Assembly (NCBI GenBank): GCA_025618425.1
Contig: CM046850.1
Coordinates: forward strand, 10,109,992 to 10,173,991
Source of the DNA: Heliocidaris tuberculata
Lineage: Eukaryota; Echinodermata; Echinoidea; Camarodonta; Echinometridae
Length of the DNA stretch: 64,000 bases
Direction of reading: 5' to 3'
Below the pieces are notes generated by a model. The model was not told where the DNA came from, searched no databases, and saw nothing but the letters and a program-made list of their open reading frames with translations. Of the stretch, positions 1 to 11,665 are shown piece by piece. A program made the position numbers and the translations under genes. Each line of letters opens with the position of its first letter. Position 1 is the stretch's first letter.

Positions 1-1
1 T

Positions 2-1838
2 TGTATAATGAATGGGGGATATTCCACGGGATATTTTAACTTGAAGCGAGGAGTAAGACAGGGAGATCCATTGTCGCCATACTTGTTTCTATTAGCTATC
101 GAAACTATAGCTCTGGAAATAAGGAAAGATAATGCAGTAAAGGGAGTTCAATTTGAAAAAAATGAAATAAAACAAATTTTGTATGCAGATGATATTTCCC
201 TTTTTGTGAAAGATACGAATTCAATTAATAGGCTACAATATCTTTTTGAAGAATTCAGGAAAGTCAGCGGTCTTAAAATCAATAAAGGAAAAACAAACTT
301 TTTGTGGATGGGCAAGGATAGTGATAGACCTCATATACCTTTAATTGGAAACCTAGTTCAGCAAGTTAAATATTGGGTATTCATTTTTCTGTAGATGTTA
401 GAATAAAAGAAGATTTGAATTACAAAGAGATACTTAGTAAAATAAAGAGGCTATTAGGATGGTGGAAAGAGAGGGATTTAACACTTATGGGTAAGATACA
501 CTTGTTAAAAACATATGCACTGTCAAGGTTGAACTATGTCTCATCTCTTATATAGTAGTCCCTCAGTGGTTGCTTAATGAGGTGGAAAAAATAACTTTTG
601 AATTTTTATGGGCAGGAAAAGACCGTATAAAAAGGAAAGTAATGTATCAGGACTACGCTTACGGGGGGTTGAGAATGATGAATTTTAGACTTTTTGTGAA
701 GACACAACGTATAATGTGGTTAAAACATTTATTATATGGAGAAAAGAATGCTGGATGGAAACTGTACTTTGATCACTGCTTTCGAACCGTAGGGGGGAGA
801 TTTTTGTTTTTATGTAACTACGATACGTCCAAATTAACACTGAAAATACCTCCATTTTATTTAGAAATGTTGAAGGCTTGGCAGGATATGGGAAAATTCA
901 GATACTCTGAAAATGAAGTGAATCCTATAATATTTAATAACAGAAATATATGTATGAAAGGTAAAATGACTTTTGATAAAGATTTATTTGATAAAGGCAT
1001 ATACCATGTAAACCATATTTTTGATAATGGTCATTTGAAACCTGTGGCCCATTTCCAAAATATTGGGTTAAACGCGAATCAATTGCTTCAGATTATCGAA
1101 ATTGCACATGTTATACCCACTAGTTGGAAGAACGCCATCCCCTCTGTTAAATTTCAGCAAGTTGATTTGTTTGATTTTGATATGAACCTAAATATTTCTG
1201 GTCAGATAACAATGTTTCAGGCTACAAAATCAAAGAAAATTTATGACTGTTTTGTCAAAGATTTACGTGAATCATTTAACTTGCAAGTAAAGGATTGTAG
1301 TAGCAAATTTGACTTAACGGATAAAGAAATAAGTGATCTTTTCATAACAGCAAGATGCACAACACTTATCAGAAAACAGAGAGAATTTCAGTTCATGCAA
1401 TTACACGGAGTCATATACACAAAAGTACAGCTAATGAAGTTTGGTTTTGTTGAGGACGATTTCTGTTCATTTTGCAAAAAGGACAAAGAAACCTACTTAC
1501 ACTTATTTTCCAATTGTGGGAAGGTTAAAGAGTTATGGCAATTTACTATTGAACACTTTGATTTAGTTGAATTAAGGGATATGAAGTGGCGAGATATATT
1601 TTTAGGATTATCGGGCAACTCAAATAGAATGAAGTGTGTGAATAGCACTATAATTTGGGTAAAATATACAATTTTTAAATCAAGGGGAGAAGGTCATTTA
1701 CCTTCCAGTATCAAGATACAGAAAATTATTACGGATTTTATAGGGGAAGAAAAGGAATTAGCTACGAAAACGGGTAGGTTGTCAGTACACCTACAAAAAT
1801 GGGAAGAACTAAAGGTAAATATGAGTGTGAACGGGTAA
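2..1838 (+). pseudogene. LINE ORF2 remnant: reverse transcriptase C-terminal half (L1/Tx1-like), frameshifted
   Basis: This is the 3' half of the reverse-transcriptase ORF of a non-LTR retrotransposon; the 5' part lies outside the window. Frame 2 (2-394) shows the RT signatures QGDPLSPYLF and YADD, the catalytic Asp pair of the palm. The frame changes near 370-380 to frame 1 (to ~555) with the thumb-like segment GWWKERDLTLMGKIHLLKTY. It changes again near 553-558, where two adjacent TAG stops sit and the PQWLLNEVEK segment resumes in frame 3. The last ~420 codons run open to 1838 and end in a CxxC...HLFSNC zinc-knuckle of the zf-RVT type (about 1465-1520). The G-W-K-x-R-x-L-T-L-x-G-K-I-x-L-x-K pattern is typical of the L1/Tx1 side of the LINE tree; that clade call is from memory. 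Two frameshifts mean it cannot make a full protein now. Otherwise codons are well preserved, so the copy is fairly young. Confidence 0.9.
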
Positions 1839-1854
1839 CCTTATTGTAATTGTG

Positions 1855-1910
<56 letters not shown>

Positions 1911-2429
1911 GGGGGTGGGCGTGTGGTGTGTGTATGGGTGTGTGTGAGAGAGAGAGGGAGGGTGTGTGTGTGTGTGGGGGGGGGGGGGTTGGTAATGGTT
2001 TGTTTTCATTCTTTTGTTTTTTCTGACTCATTGTAGGCCTGTAATTATGTAGGCCTATTGATTTAGGATATTTTTATTTCGTGAGTATGATTGATAACCT
2101 ATGAATTGTATCTTTTTTTTTTGTATGAAGTCAGTCTGTATTAGTCATTTCCATTTTGCAATGAAGAATTATTTTTATTAATTATACGTGTATACATGTA
2201 TATACATGTGTATTAATTCTCATGTTCATGGGGGGGGGGGTATTTTATGAAAAGATTTCATTTAATGTTTTCTTCAAATTTTTCGAATTTCAATTATTCA
2301 TTTATAGAAAATGTTACAAGAAAATCTGTTTTAGTTGTCATATGCATTTACTTTCATTGAAATGTTGAATTATGATTTATGTATAATTACTGAGTGGAAT
2401 CGAAATAAAGATCATTGAAAAAAAAAAAA
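1839..2429 (+). mobile_element. 3' untranslated tail and poly(A) of the LINE
   Basis: After the last ORF codon the element continues through a noncoding tail that ends in AATAAA (about 2404) followed within ~15 bp by a run of A residues (about 2418-2429). This is the expected layout for target-primed retrotransposition. The 5' end is outside the window, so the target duplication cannot be checked. The tail has been invaded or expanded by a TG microsatellite right after the stop codon. Confidence 0.75.
1853..1990 (+). repeat. (TG)n microsatellite with GA and poly-G ends
   Basis: A long TG dinucleotide tract (1855-1905), then interrupted TG/GGTG, a short GA stretch, more TG and a run of about 12 G. 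It starts only ~15 bp after the LINE stop codon. The His/Thr-rich reading frames on the minus strand here are artefacts of this tract. Confidence 0.95.
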
Positions 2430-3114
2430 GTCTGTGTGTGTTTTACATAATTATAGTGTACGTTAACCAACTAACTTAATTAATAAACACACAAAGGCTC
2501 ACCTAAATGAAGAAGCAGATGGAAAGGAACAGGTTGATGTAGTATCTCAGTATAGAATGTTGTGAACATAGATGGATTTCCATACTCTGTATACACGAAT
2601 GGTTAAGCAGTGAATAAATACACACCAAATACTTGAGATGTACAGTTGTCTTATCTATAATCATGTTAAACACTACAGTTGATAGAGGAAAGGAGATGAA
2701 ATCAGGAAAGGAAGTAAGAGAGGGAAAATAAATTATTAAAAAAAACAACACAAAACAAACAAACAAAGAGGGAGATACACAATTAAAACTGAGATCTACA
2801 TCACATTTTGAAAACTGTATTTAGAGTACAGAATATTTTCACCGTTAATTTAGTTTTTGAATAATGTGAATAAAATATCAAGGGGCCTTAGGACCGGAAA
2901 CATTATTATCATCACCGAATGGGGAGGTGGAAAAATAAATATTAAGCCTGTAGTATGTTTAAAAATCCGCTCTGGGTAATAAAAAGAACCATTCAGTAAG
3001 AAGTCTGGGACAATTTGACGTTAAGCCAAGCAACCCTCATCCCTCTCTAAAGCAAAAAAGACAGAAAAGAAAGAAAGAAAGAAAGAAAAAAAACCCACCA
3101 CCACCACCACCACC
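2430..3114. other. No gene seen; simple-sequence patches
   Basis: A+T-rich sequence with no coding signal. It ends in a GAAA microsatellite and a CCA tract (about 3064-3114) into which the next element appears to be inserted. Confidence 0.5.
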
Positions 3115-3993
3115 CAGTGGCGGCACCAGGATTTTTAAAGTGGGGGGGGAGGGCAAATGGGGGGCAAAAGAAAATGTTGGGGGGGGGCAAGGGCGGACAA
3201 AAAAATTTTTGACATTTTTTGTAGTGAAAATGTACAGAATATTCGGCTATAAACCTACCCAGATATGAGGACATTTTGAGCATCTAGCTGAACTGCTCGA
3301 TTATAAAGAGGTGTTAGTTATATACTGCGAGCGAGCGAAGCGAGCGAGCAAAAATTTTGACATTTTTATAGTAAAAATGTACAGAAATTACATATTCGGC
3401 TATAAAACTACCCCAATATGCATGAGGACATTTGAGCATCTTGCTGCCCGATAATAAGGTGGTAGTTATACATTGCGAACGGGCAAAAATTTTGAAACTT
3501 TTTGTGGTGAAAATGTACAGAAATGATTATTTGGCTATAAAACTACCCCAATATGAGGACATTTGATCATCTCGCGGCCTGATTATGTGGTGGGAGTTAT
3601 AGGCCTGTATTGCGAGCGAGCGAAGAGAGCGAGCAAAAATTTTGACACTATTATAGTGGAAATGTACAGAAATTATTCGGCTATAAATTACCCAAATATG
3701 AGGATATTTACACGAGCTGAGCGAACAAATTTTCCCCATGCCCCCCCCCCCCACCCCCACCTTGATGCCGCCACTGCTTTCCAAGTTTCCGTTTTCTTTC
3801 TTTTTCCTTCTTTTCTCCATTCCTTTTTCACTTTTTTCTTTCCTTTTCTTTCCTTTTTCATTTTCCACCCTTTTATTTTTTTTCACTCGGAAAATTATTG
3901 GGGGGGGGGGGCAACTGGGGGGGGAAGCTTCTGACTGGGGGGGGGGGGCAAATGCCCCCCCCCCATGCCCCCCCCCCCCTGGTGCCGCCACTG
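3115..3993. mobile_element. hAT-like non-autonomous DNA transposon with poly-G/C subterminal tracts
   Basis: The left end CAGTGGCGGCACCAGG and the right end CCTGGTGCCGCCACTG form a perfect 16-bp inverted repeat. Both flanks are CCACCACC (3107-3114 and 3994-4001), which fits an 8-bp hAT target duplication, but this lies in a CCA-rich site, so the duplication is weak evidence. Poly-G follows the left TIR and poly-C precedes the right one. No transposase is encoded. A second, degenerate right-type end (CCTTGATGCCGCCACTG) lies inside at about 3760-3776, suggesting a composite of two related elements or an internal duplication. Confidence 0.75.
3200..3728 (+). repeat. Tandem repeat of ~140-150 bp, 3.7 copies, inside the hAT-like element
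   Basis: Units start with AAAAATTTTGA at about 3202, 3350, 3485 and 3635. Each contains AAAATGTACAGAA, TTCGGCTATAAA, ATATGAGGACATTT and, in units 1 and 3, an end rich in GCGAGCGAAGCGAGCGAGC-like sequence. Copies differ by small indels. The last is cut short at about 3728. Confidence 0.85.
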
Positions 3994-4259
3994 CCACCAC
4001 CACCAACAACAAACAATTCAATTGCTAAACTATATTTTTAACGGGAAACAATTTCTCCATGTTGCCTTCTAGATCAGCTGATAGGCTGTAGAAAGTGTAT
4101 ACTGTTAGTTACTGCAACAAAAGTTTCAGCCCATGCGCTCCTCCGGTAGCTTTATCTGCTTTACATGAATAATTCTGATTTCACAAAAAATATTAGTGAA
4201 TATTAATGAATAAAAACAAAATAGGTTCGAGTTAAGTCGAAATAGAGCCAACCTACATT

Positions 4260-4262
<3 letters not shown>

Positions 4263-4322
<60 letters not shown>
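4263..4322. repeat. (AT)n microsatellite
   Basis: About 30 uninterrupted AT units, followed by a short G-rich stretch. Self-complementary, likely unstable. Confidence 0.97.
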
Positions 4323-4326
<4 letters not shown>

Positions 4327-4819
4327 GGGGGGCGGGGAAGGGCGCCGGTACAAGACTGTCTGAAAAGAGTATGTTGTATTTTTAAAAAGATTCTCTGATT
4401 TTTTATAATGACGAAAATACATAAATAATAATTTAAAAAATTATACTGGATGCTATTATCTTTGCTTTCAAGTCCTTTCGGTAGAAAATACCGTTGTTTA
4501 CATTCACATTTTTATTTTTTTTTTAACGGGAAAAGATGTTCTGCCTCAAGGCTCAAGTATATGGCGTTCCATAGTACGCGACTACGTTATCATGAACTGT
4601 ATAGCATGCGACGATTTGATTCGACGAAATCAACTGAATTCTTGGTCTCAGCTAGCTCCATTTAACCAAGAGACGACAAGAGAGGTTAATGAATTCAACG
4701 GTGCAAATTTATGGTTGATCAATACTGCTACGACATTTCCGTTATATTTTTCCCCCAAAGTACTCCATAAATATGAATTGAACACTGAACAGCAAGAAAT
4801 ATCTTAGTTCCTCGTATAC

Positions 4820-5014
4820 CGGTATCCGGTACGGTACACTGTGTACTACACCGTACCCTCGCAGGGAGCTCTTCTTTCACTCCTCGCTCCGATCCGGTGC
4901 AGTCGAAACAGTCACAGGGACGTACGGTACTGGTGGAAAACGCATTTTCATTTATGCTGAGTGGCATATTCAACACTGTTTGGAGCTCCTTCTTGGTAAC
5001 TTGTAGACTTGGGG
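4820..5014 (+). promoter_or_regulatory. Possible promoter / noncoding first exon (weak)
   Basis: A short block with more CpG and G+C than its surroundings (repeated CCGGTA/GGTACGGTAC motifs, then CTCGCTCCGATCCGG) is followed by plausible 5' splice sites at 4996 (TTG|GTAACT) and 5015 (GGG|GTAAGC). It lies 17 kb upstream of the sulfotransferase exon on the same strand and could be a distant first exon, but nothing in the sequence links the two. Alternatively it is just a G+C-rich patch. Confidence 0.25.
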
Positions 5015-5099
5015 GTAAGCATGACCTGGTAAGGAATTGTGATCAGATGATTATTCATACATGGATGGAAGTAGAGTCTATTGCATTTAGGTCTACTAT

Positions 5100-6880
5100 C
5101 TAATAATATCTACTCTAGTAGTAGGCCTACTAGGTCTAGGGTCTAGATTATTTTATTTGTAATGCAGCATTATCATAACCTTGCATTAGTGTGAGTGCAG
5201 CAAGCCATGAAGAAATATCCTAGACAATCACAATTATCTCCACTAACCTCGCATAAGTATGAGTGAGACCATCATGACAATTTGTGTAGATTGTCATGAG
5301 CTGGCACAGCCACAGTGCTTTAAAGCTCATGTACAGTATTGGTAGCAAAAAGGAAATTGGAAAGAAACATGTTAAATATAGTCTCATGTTGTTCTCCTTG
5401 TATCAGAAGATGTCTGTAGGAGATCATTTAGTATTCCATCTATGATTTCTGGTGAATTTCAGTGTAAATATCTGTAAGGAATGCTTGATCACTGCCATTA
5501 TGCTAGGACCCTTCCACCCCGACGGCTCCCCGCACAGCAGTCTTGGGGCTTCGCGTAGAGACAGCGTGTGTGCACTGTGTGTAGCTACTCATCATTGGTT
5601 TTACACGTGTGTGTACAGTGTATTGCACATGCTGCCTTTTGTTGGGATTTTACGTCCCTGTCCCGGCACATAAATTAGTTTTTGCCTCTTATTTGTTTAA
5701 TATTAATGTTTAGGAGGTGAAATCTTCACAGTGTCTTAGTATTGCTGGTATCTTGCTATTTATCAACAAAAATTGAAGAAATCCGACGAACAGTTTTTGA
5801 GGGCTTACCAAAACTTTACATGACCTTTAAGTGTACCAATCACCCACCCATGTACAAGCTTATCTGAAGATAACCTTGTAGATCTACTCCAGACAAGCTT
5901 ATGGGTGAATAGGCTTCAATAGCTTTTGTGTGTATCAGCAGGCCTTTTTCCAGGGTAGATCATTCATACAGGAGAGGAAAATAATTATTTACAATTTCAC
6001 TTTCAATTCTGAATCCCCTAATTTGTGGCACAGTAAGAGTTAAAGAGTCCATGAATCAGGTAATTAGTAAATTAGCAAAATAGGCAAGGGCCCATGAGTG
6101 CCAATCACCAAAAAATATTTTGCTCTGTATATAGGGGTTCCATGTCAATAGGTATTTTTGAAATATGAGCTTCAAAGTTCAAATGTTAAGTCTATAACTA
6201 CTAGATCTACTACTACTAGTACTGCTACTACTAACTAAGTACTACTAATATTGATAATAATGGTAATGATAATAATAATGACATAATGATAATTTAATGA
6301 TAATGATAATAATAATAGTAATAATAAGAATAAGAATTAATAATAAGAATGATAATAATGATAATAATAATAATAATATAATACTAATATTCCGATATTG
6401 TATCACATCATGACATTAACTCCTTGATAATATCCCTATGCACTTTCAAAGAGCTTTGGAAATTTTTGTCCTTACTTTCACTCCTGAACCATTGTCGCTT
6501 TTGGTTTTTAACCCATTACCTACATTGTATGGAAACCAGGTGGTCCCTGTATTATTTCTATGGGAAGGAGAGAATTCAGTGGCCAAAGGGTTAATATGTT
6601 CAATTGGTTTTTCAACATTATCTTAGCAGTAGCGATTCATTTTGATTAAACTATTTGTGACTCTTGTTACACTTACAGGCACTACTGATATATTTATGAC
6701 CAGCTGTAAACAATTATCTGTTGATTACTTAAAGTGGTTAACTGGCTATCGCTCACGATTGCATATTATGTACAAAAAACCTAAAAATAACAAACAAAAA
6801 ACAAAACAACATCACCAGGCACAGTTTATTTGAAGGAATGAATCCTACCAAGTACCCATTTACATGTACCACACCTTGGT
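5100..6880. other. No gene seen; noncoding with trinucleotide repeats
   Basis: No coding signal. Around 5822 (TTAAGTGTACCAATCACC) and 6090-6190 there are short matches to the repeat family at 14366-14954, so decayed pieces of that element lie here. About 6190-6385 is degenerate ACT/AAT/GATAAT simple sequence. Confidence 0.5.
6190..6385. repeat. Degenerate ACT then AAT/GATAAT simple sequence
   Basis: CTACTACT-type repeats lead into roughly 150 bp of AATAATGATAAT-type repeats with many interruptions. Confidence 0.9.
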
Positions 6881-7080
6881 AAAGTGCCGGTCACACATAC
6901 AATGTACACAGCGCACGGCCTGCGCACTGAAAAATTAGCAATTTTGGCCAGTGCGTTGTCTTTCGCTGGGTGTGCGTCTGTATTCGTTATGCACTTATCA
7001 ATTGTAGTCCCGACTCCTGGGTACCCGGGGATGGCCGGGACTTGCAACCAAGCTGGCCGGGGATTTCAGCATTTTTCTCG

Positions 7081-7350
7081 CCCGGGTGGGTCGGGAATAG
7101 ACCGGGGTTTGTCGGGGGAAATTCACTTATTTTGCCCAGGTGGGTCGGGAATATACCGGGGTGTTGTCGGGGGAATTCATTTATTTTGTCCGGGTGGGTC
7201 GGGAATATACCGGGGCTTGTCGGAGGAAATTCACTTATTTTGCCCGGGTGGGTGGGGAATATACCGTAGTTTGTTGGGGGAAATTCACCTATTTGGCCCG
7301 GGTGGGCCGAGAATATACCGGGGCTTGTCGGGGGAAATTCACTCTAGCTA
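7081..7350 (+). repeat. Minisatellite, 54-bp unit, 5 copies (left arm of foldback)
   Basis: CCCGGGTGGG-type starts occur at 7081, 7135, 7189, 7243 and 7297, exactly 54 bp apart. Each unit holds CGGGAATATACCGGGG and GGGGGAAATTCACTTATTTT. Because 54 is a multiple of three, one frame stays open through all copies (an 18-residue repeat, GGSGIYRGLSGEIHLFCP). There is no other sign that it is translated. Confidence 0.95.
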
Positions 7351-9816
7351 AATGGCAGGGATTTGGGGCGGGAAGTTTGGCCGGGATTGAGCCGGATTTT
7401 GCTTGGGAGCTGAACGTGACTTGCCGTTGCATTTCCAGTACTGTGACAGTGTGACCATATTTCACGTGACTATAGTTGGCGCACAGGGCAGTATCTCAAA
7501 AATAATTAAAAAAAAAAAAAAAAAAAATCGAAAATCTGATAGCGGCACTTGATAGAGGAACCTAAATTTACTTAGAAATGAAATTTTCTTTTAATTTGGG
7601 TGAGCAATAATGAAGATATTGACAAAAAATCGGCAAATTTTGCTACCTTTTAGGCCTACGTTTGTTTCCGAAATGAAGCTACCGACAGGGGTCTAGAAAT
7701 CTTCATTTTGAGAGATGTCATCAAACTTGTGAATAGTAAAACGGGATACCACATGACTGTATAATAATTTGCCTTGCAAATGATGCAATTAACTTACCTT
7801 TCATGGATTGTTACATTGGATTAATTAGATGCAAACTTCAGTTCCATATAACCATGCGCGTTGCGATCCGACATCGAATTTTGAGATCACGATACATGTA
7901 TATAGGCTATCTTCAAAATATTCTTTGTCGGTCAATTCTTTCTCGGACACATTTGAATAAATAACGTTTTGAATAAGTTCTGTAGAATATGAGAAATTGT
8001 GCATCGAAATTTCTAATTTCCTGGCAATGATATTTTTAAAATGTGCCGCGAAATATGGCCATCCCATCATAACTGAAATAATGAGCCCGGGTCAACGGTA
8101 GCTACCACCCCGGCTACCACAGATTAATCATGGTATGATATAAACAACCATTTTAAAAGTTTTCAGATGCAAAAATCGTATTTCTGATATACAATTTTGC
8201 TCTGACTATTGTGTCATGGTGTTCCACGTCTCAAGTTCTCAACAGAATTTATAAAACAAAATATTGAAAATTCTGTCCAGTGAAAGTCTAGACGCAACAT
8301 GTAAAACTCACCTTGGATTACTTTGGACAGAGTCATGTTTGATGGATCTGATCTGTGGAATAATTTGTTCTGTTGTTGTTTTTTGTTTGTTTTTTTACCA
8401 GCTGTTTTCATTAATTTTTCCTTTCCTTTTCTGTGATTCTCTTATGGACACGGGAGTCCCCCCCCCCCCCCCCCCCCATTTCAAACACTATTTGATAAGT
8501 GTATTTTTTTTTTTTAAATCTGTTTTGTCCATATGTTTTTTATACCATTTGTTTATTTTGATTTTAATATTTCCCAATGCCCTGTGGATTGGGAGAACAG
8601 CATATTATTGGACAGGCTACCCTGGCTAAATATTGATATAAAAAATGAATACATTTATGAACGATGAACGATGAACGCTGTGCCTCTGGCCAGGAGTAGA
8701 GGGAGCAGAGGCACATCTTTCATGTGCGTGCATGTGTCTCAGAAACGGATTTTATTTAATCACTTCAGGAAATTTGCATCAGTTTGCCTGGCCGGGAAGG
8801 GGGGGGGGTTAATTGGCTGGCCCAAACTCTCGGCTTCAGCAGTACACCCCCGTCGGAACCAAATCTGAGTACTCCCCCTCCTGGCTGTTTTTGACAGTTA
8901 CAATTTACGGAAAATAACAATATGATTGGGTGACTATATTTCGTTTCGCGCACATTTTAAAAATTGATAGGAAAGTGACATTCGATAAGCAATTTCTTAT
9001 ATTCTACAGTCATTTATTCAAAACAATATATACCAAATAGAAAGCGAAATTTTAGTCTTCAAATAAAAGTCCAAGAAGGAAACTGATTGACAAAGAATTT
9101 TAGAGATATCGCGATCTCAAGATTTGATGTTGGATCGCGCATGGAACTGAAAAAGGGTCATGTAAACAAGGATACCTAATTTCACGCACGTGAGATTGAA
9201 TCTAATTAATCCAACATAACAATCCTCCAAATGCAAGTTAATTGCATCATTTGCAAGGCAAATTATCATGCAATAATATGGTAGGCCTACTGTACATGAC
9301 GTTAGACCCTTGTCCGTAGCTTCATATTTTTCGGAAACCGTTCGCAAAAAGTAGGAAAATTTACCGATTTATCGTATTTTCTTGTTTTATACTCACCCAT
9401 TTTGAAAGAAAATATCGTATCTGATTATTTTAGGTTCCTCTATCCATTGGTGCTATTGGATTTTCGAAATATTTTCTAGTTTTAGAGATATTTATCATTA
9501 CTTTGTGCACAATATTTTGTCACACCACCGTGCTATGTCTATGCCAGGAATTGCACAGCAATCTTAGTCTAAAATCGATCCGAGCTACGTGGCGGAATGA
9601 CGATAAATTAAAATGCATGGTAGATAAAGTGCAGAATGCCTGATAACATTCGGTAAATGAAATATCATGATTATTGTCGGGTTCGCTTCGATACTGGCCT
9701 TTAAAAATCCAGGCACAAGTCTCGACCCTCGATAGCAGGATTGCTGGTGGTTGCAAAGCAATGCCCCGCTATCGAGGGTCGGGACTTGCCGGGGAATATT
9801 TTCTACGCAAATACTG

Positions 9817-9980
9817 CCCGGCCTGTCGGGGACTTGGCCGGGGATTTCTATGCAAATACTGCCCGGCCTGTCGGGGACTTAGCCAGGGATTTCTGCGCAA
9901 ATATTGCCCGGCCTGTCGGGGACTTGGCCGGAGATTTCTACTTCAATTTTGCCCGACCTGTCGGAGACTTGGCCGGGTGA
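9817..9980 (+). repeat. Minisatellite, 45-bp unit, ~4 copies (right arm of foldback)
   Basis: GCCC-GGCCTGTCGGGGACTT units start at 9817, 9862, 9907 and 9952, exactly 45 bp apart, each followed by GGCCGGGGATTTCTA-like sequence. The period and sequence differ from the 54-bp array in the opposite arm although the arrays occupy equivalent places. The open frame across it is again a by-product of a period divisible by three. Confidence 0.95.
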
Positions 9981-10995
9981 TGTAACATCCGAAAACTGCA
10001 ACTGCGATGCAAGTCCCGGCCATCCCCGGGTACCCAGGGGTCGGGACTACAATTGACAAGTGCATTACTCATTCGTCGAGCACGCTGGACCAACGCTATG
10101 CATTCGTTGTCATTCGCTCTGTGAGTCAGGATTTCTGTGCATGCACAAAAATGTGTGCAGAGCTTGACGCATGATTGTACTCGCCAGGAGGACTCCAGAC
10201 ACGCGCAGAGCGCACTAGACCTTCGCCAGATACGCGTCAAGCATGCTGGACCAACGCCAGACACACGCGGAGCACATGCTGGGTATTCGTTTGTGCACTC
10301 GTCGCTGCACTACATGTGACGGCATGCAAGACGAGCCGCACAGTCACATGACTACTGTGCGTTGAATGCACGGTGCATGCGCGGACCATTCGTTTCGTGC
10401 GCTAGCAACACGCTGTGCATTCCTTAGATTTTTTAACATGTGCGTCCTGTATATGCTCTGTATGCACCCTGTATACGCGCAGCGCGCTAGCAACATGCTG
10501 TCTATTCGTTGTTAACTTGCTAGCTTCTCCCAAATCTTGACAAAAATTGGGCACACAACGACGCACTGAAGTTATTTTCTATTTTTTAAGTGATTTTCAA
10601 TGCGTGGGCCGTGCGTCACGTATGTGTGACTGGGCCTTTAAATGTGGCAAAGATTGATATCTTGCCAATGCCCAGTTAATTTTTTTAACCACTTGACTAC
10701 CAATTTACCAAACCATATATGTCAATGGGCATGCATTTTGGGGATACAATGTGTAAATGAGCCTCTCACAAATCATGTATGATTGAAATCTCATCAGTCC
10801 ATTTAAATATAATTCAGTAATATTTCTGTATGCATGATTCACCTTTGCATGAGTCAGTCATAACCTCTTGTGTTTTGCTTGATATGTAATTATGTACTGA
10901 AAGTGGCAACATGATTCATAAAAAAAGAAATATTTGTGAACTTGTCGTTTTTACATACACGTACATGTATGAAGGAAGAAAACATAGATGTCAAG

Positions 10996-11237
10996 GGCCC
11001 ATACTCCGGTTTAACTTAAACTCCAGTCTAAGTTAAACTACAGTTTGATTAAAACTGACTTAGACAAGTCCAGTCTAAATTTCTGTTCAAAGTTAAACAA
11101 CACTTAGACTAGAGTTTACATTAAACCAGAGTTTAGAATGTGATTTTCTAAAACTCTGGTTTAAAGGGCAGGATTTGACTGGGTCTAAACCACACTTAGA
11201 CTGCGCTTTAAGTTGAACCGGAGTTCAGAATATGGGC
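10996..11237. mobile_element. Small inverted-repeat element (MITE-like)
   Basis: The ends GGGCCCATACTCCGGTTTAA and GAACCGGAGTTCAGAATATG/GGCC are inverted copies. The interior is built from repeated TTAAACTCCAGTCTAAGT-like blocks in both orientations, so most of the 240 bp can fold on itself. No target duplication is clear. Confidence 0.7.
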
Positions 11238-11269
11238 CAAGAGTTTTTTTTTTGTGTGTATGTGTGTCT

Positions 11270-11665
11270 GAGGTGTTTACTCCGAAGGTTTGTTACTCCG
11301 AAGGTTCATAATTCTGAAAGTTCGTAATTCTGAAAGTGAAATAGGGTTCGTAATTCCGTAAATGAAATAGGGTTAGTAATTCTGAAAATGAAATAGGGTT
11401 CATAATTCCGAAGGTTCATATTTCCAACAAAAAAAATTTTCGGAAAATTTTATGAACCTTCGGATATTTTAAGTGAGCCTTCAGAATAATAAAGTAACTA
11501 ACCTTTGAAATAACAAAACCCTTGAATTGTTATCCTTCAGAGTAATGGAACAAATGTTCAGAATTATAAACTCTTTTTCATTTTTGGAATTATGAACCCC
11601 CTGGTATAGGAATTTTGTGTTTCAGAATTATGAACCTTTGGAAAAACAAACCTGATGAAAAACGA
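11270..11665. repeat. Inverted-repeat element made of TAATTC(C/T)GAA-type units
   Basis: The left half has GGTTCATAATTC(C/T)GAA repeated five or six times. The right half has the reverse (GAATTATGAACC). A partial copy of the same family is at about 58240-58330. Noncoding. Confidence 0.65.

Larger units (their letters stand above)
6881..10641. mobile_element. Large foldback transposon with ~1.2-1.7 kb inverted arms
   Basis: The outer ends are inverted: TAAAGTGCCGGTCACACATAC-type on the left and GTATGTGTGAC...CTTTA on the right. About 65 bp at 6990-7055 (containing CCGGGGATGGCCGGGACTT) recurs inverted at about 10005-10065 with only a few differences. Further in, 7540-8060 is inverted at about 8930-9440, with blocks such as GATGCAATTAACTT / AAGTTAATTGCATC and ATTCTACAG / CTGTAGAAT, at lower identity. 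The centre (about 8080-8930) is a loop with a 19-C tract. Each arm carries a different G+C-rich minisatellite. The right arm has an extra ~500 bp of CG-rich repeats (10080-10600). Sea urchins are known to carry foldback elements of the TU family with repeat-rich inverted arms; relation to them is inference. I could not find a convincing target duplication, and no transposase is visible. Confidence 0.8.

Noticed and set aside
3527..4028. Pro/Gly/Lys-rich frames on both strands
   Set aside because: Low-complexity poly-G/poly-C and pyrimidine tracts at the right end of the hAT-like element.
6884..7454. Repeat-containing ORFs, possibly a secreted repeat protein
   Set aside because: Lie in the arm of a foldback element, with period 54 explaining the open frame; no signal peptide or splice sites.
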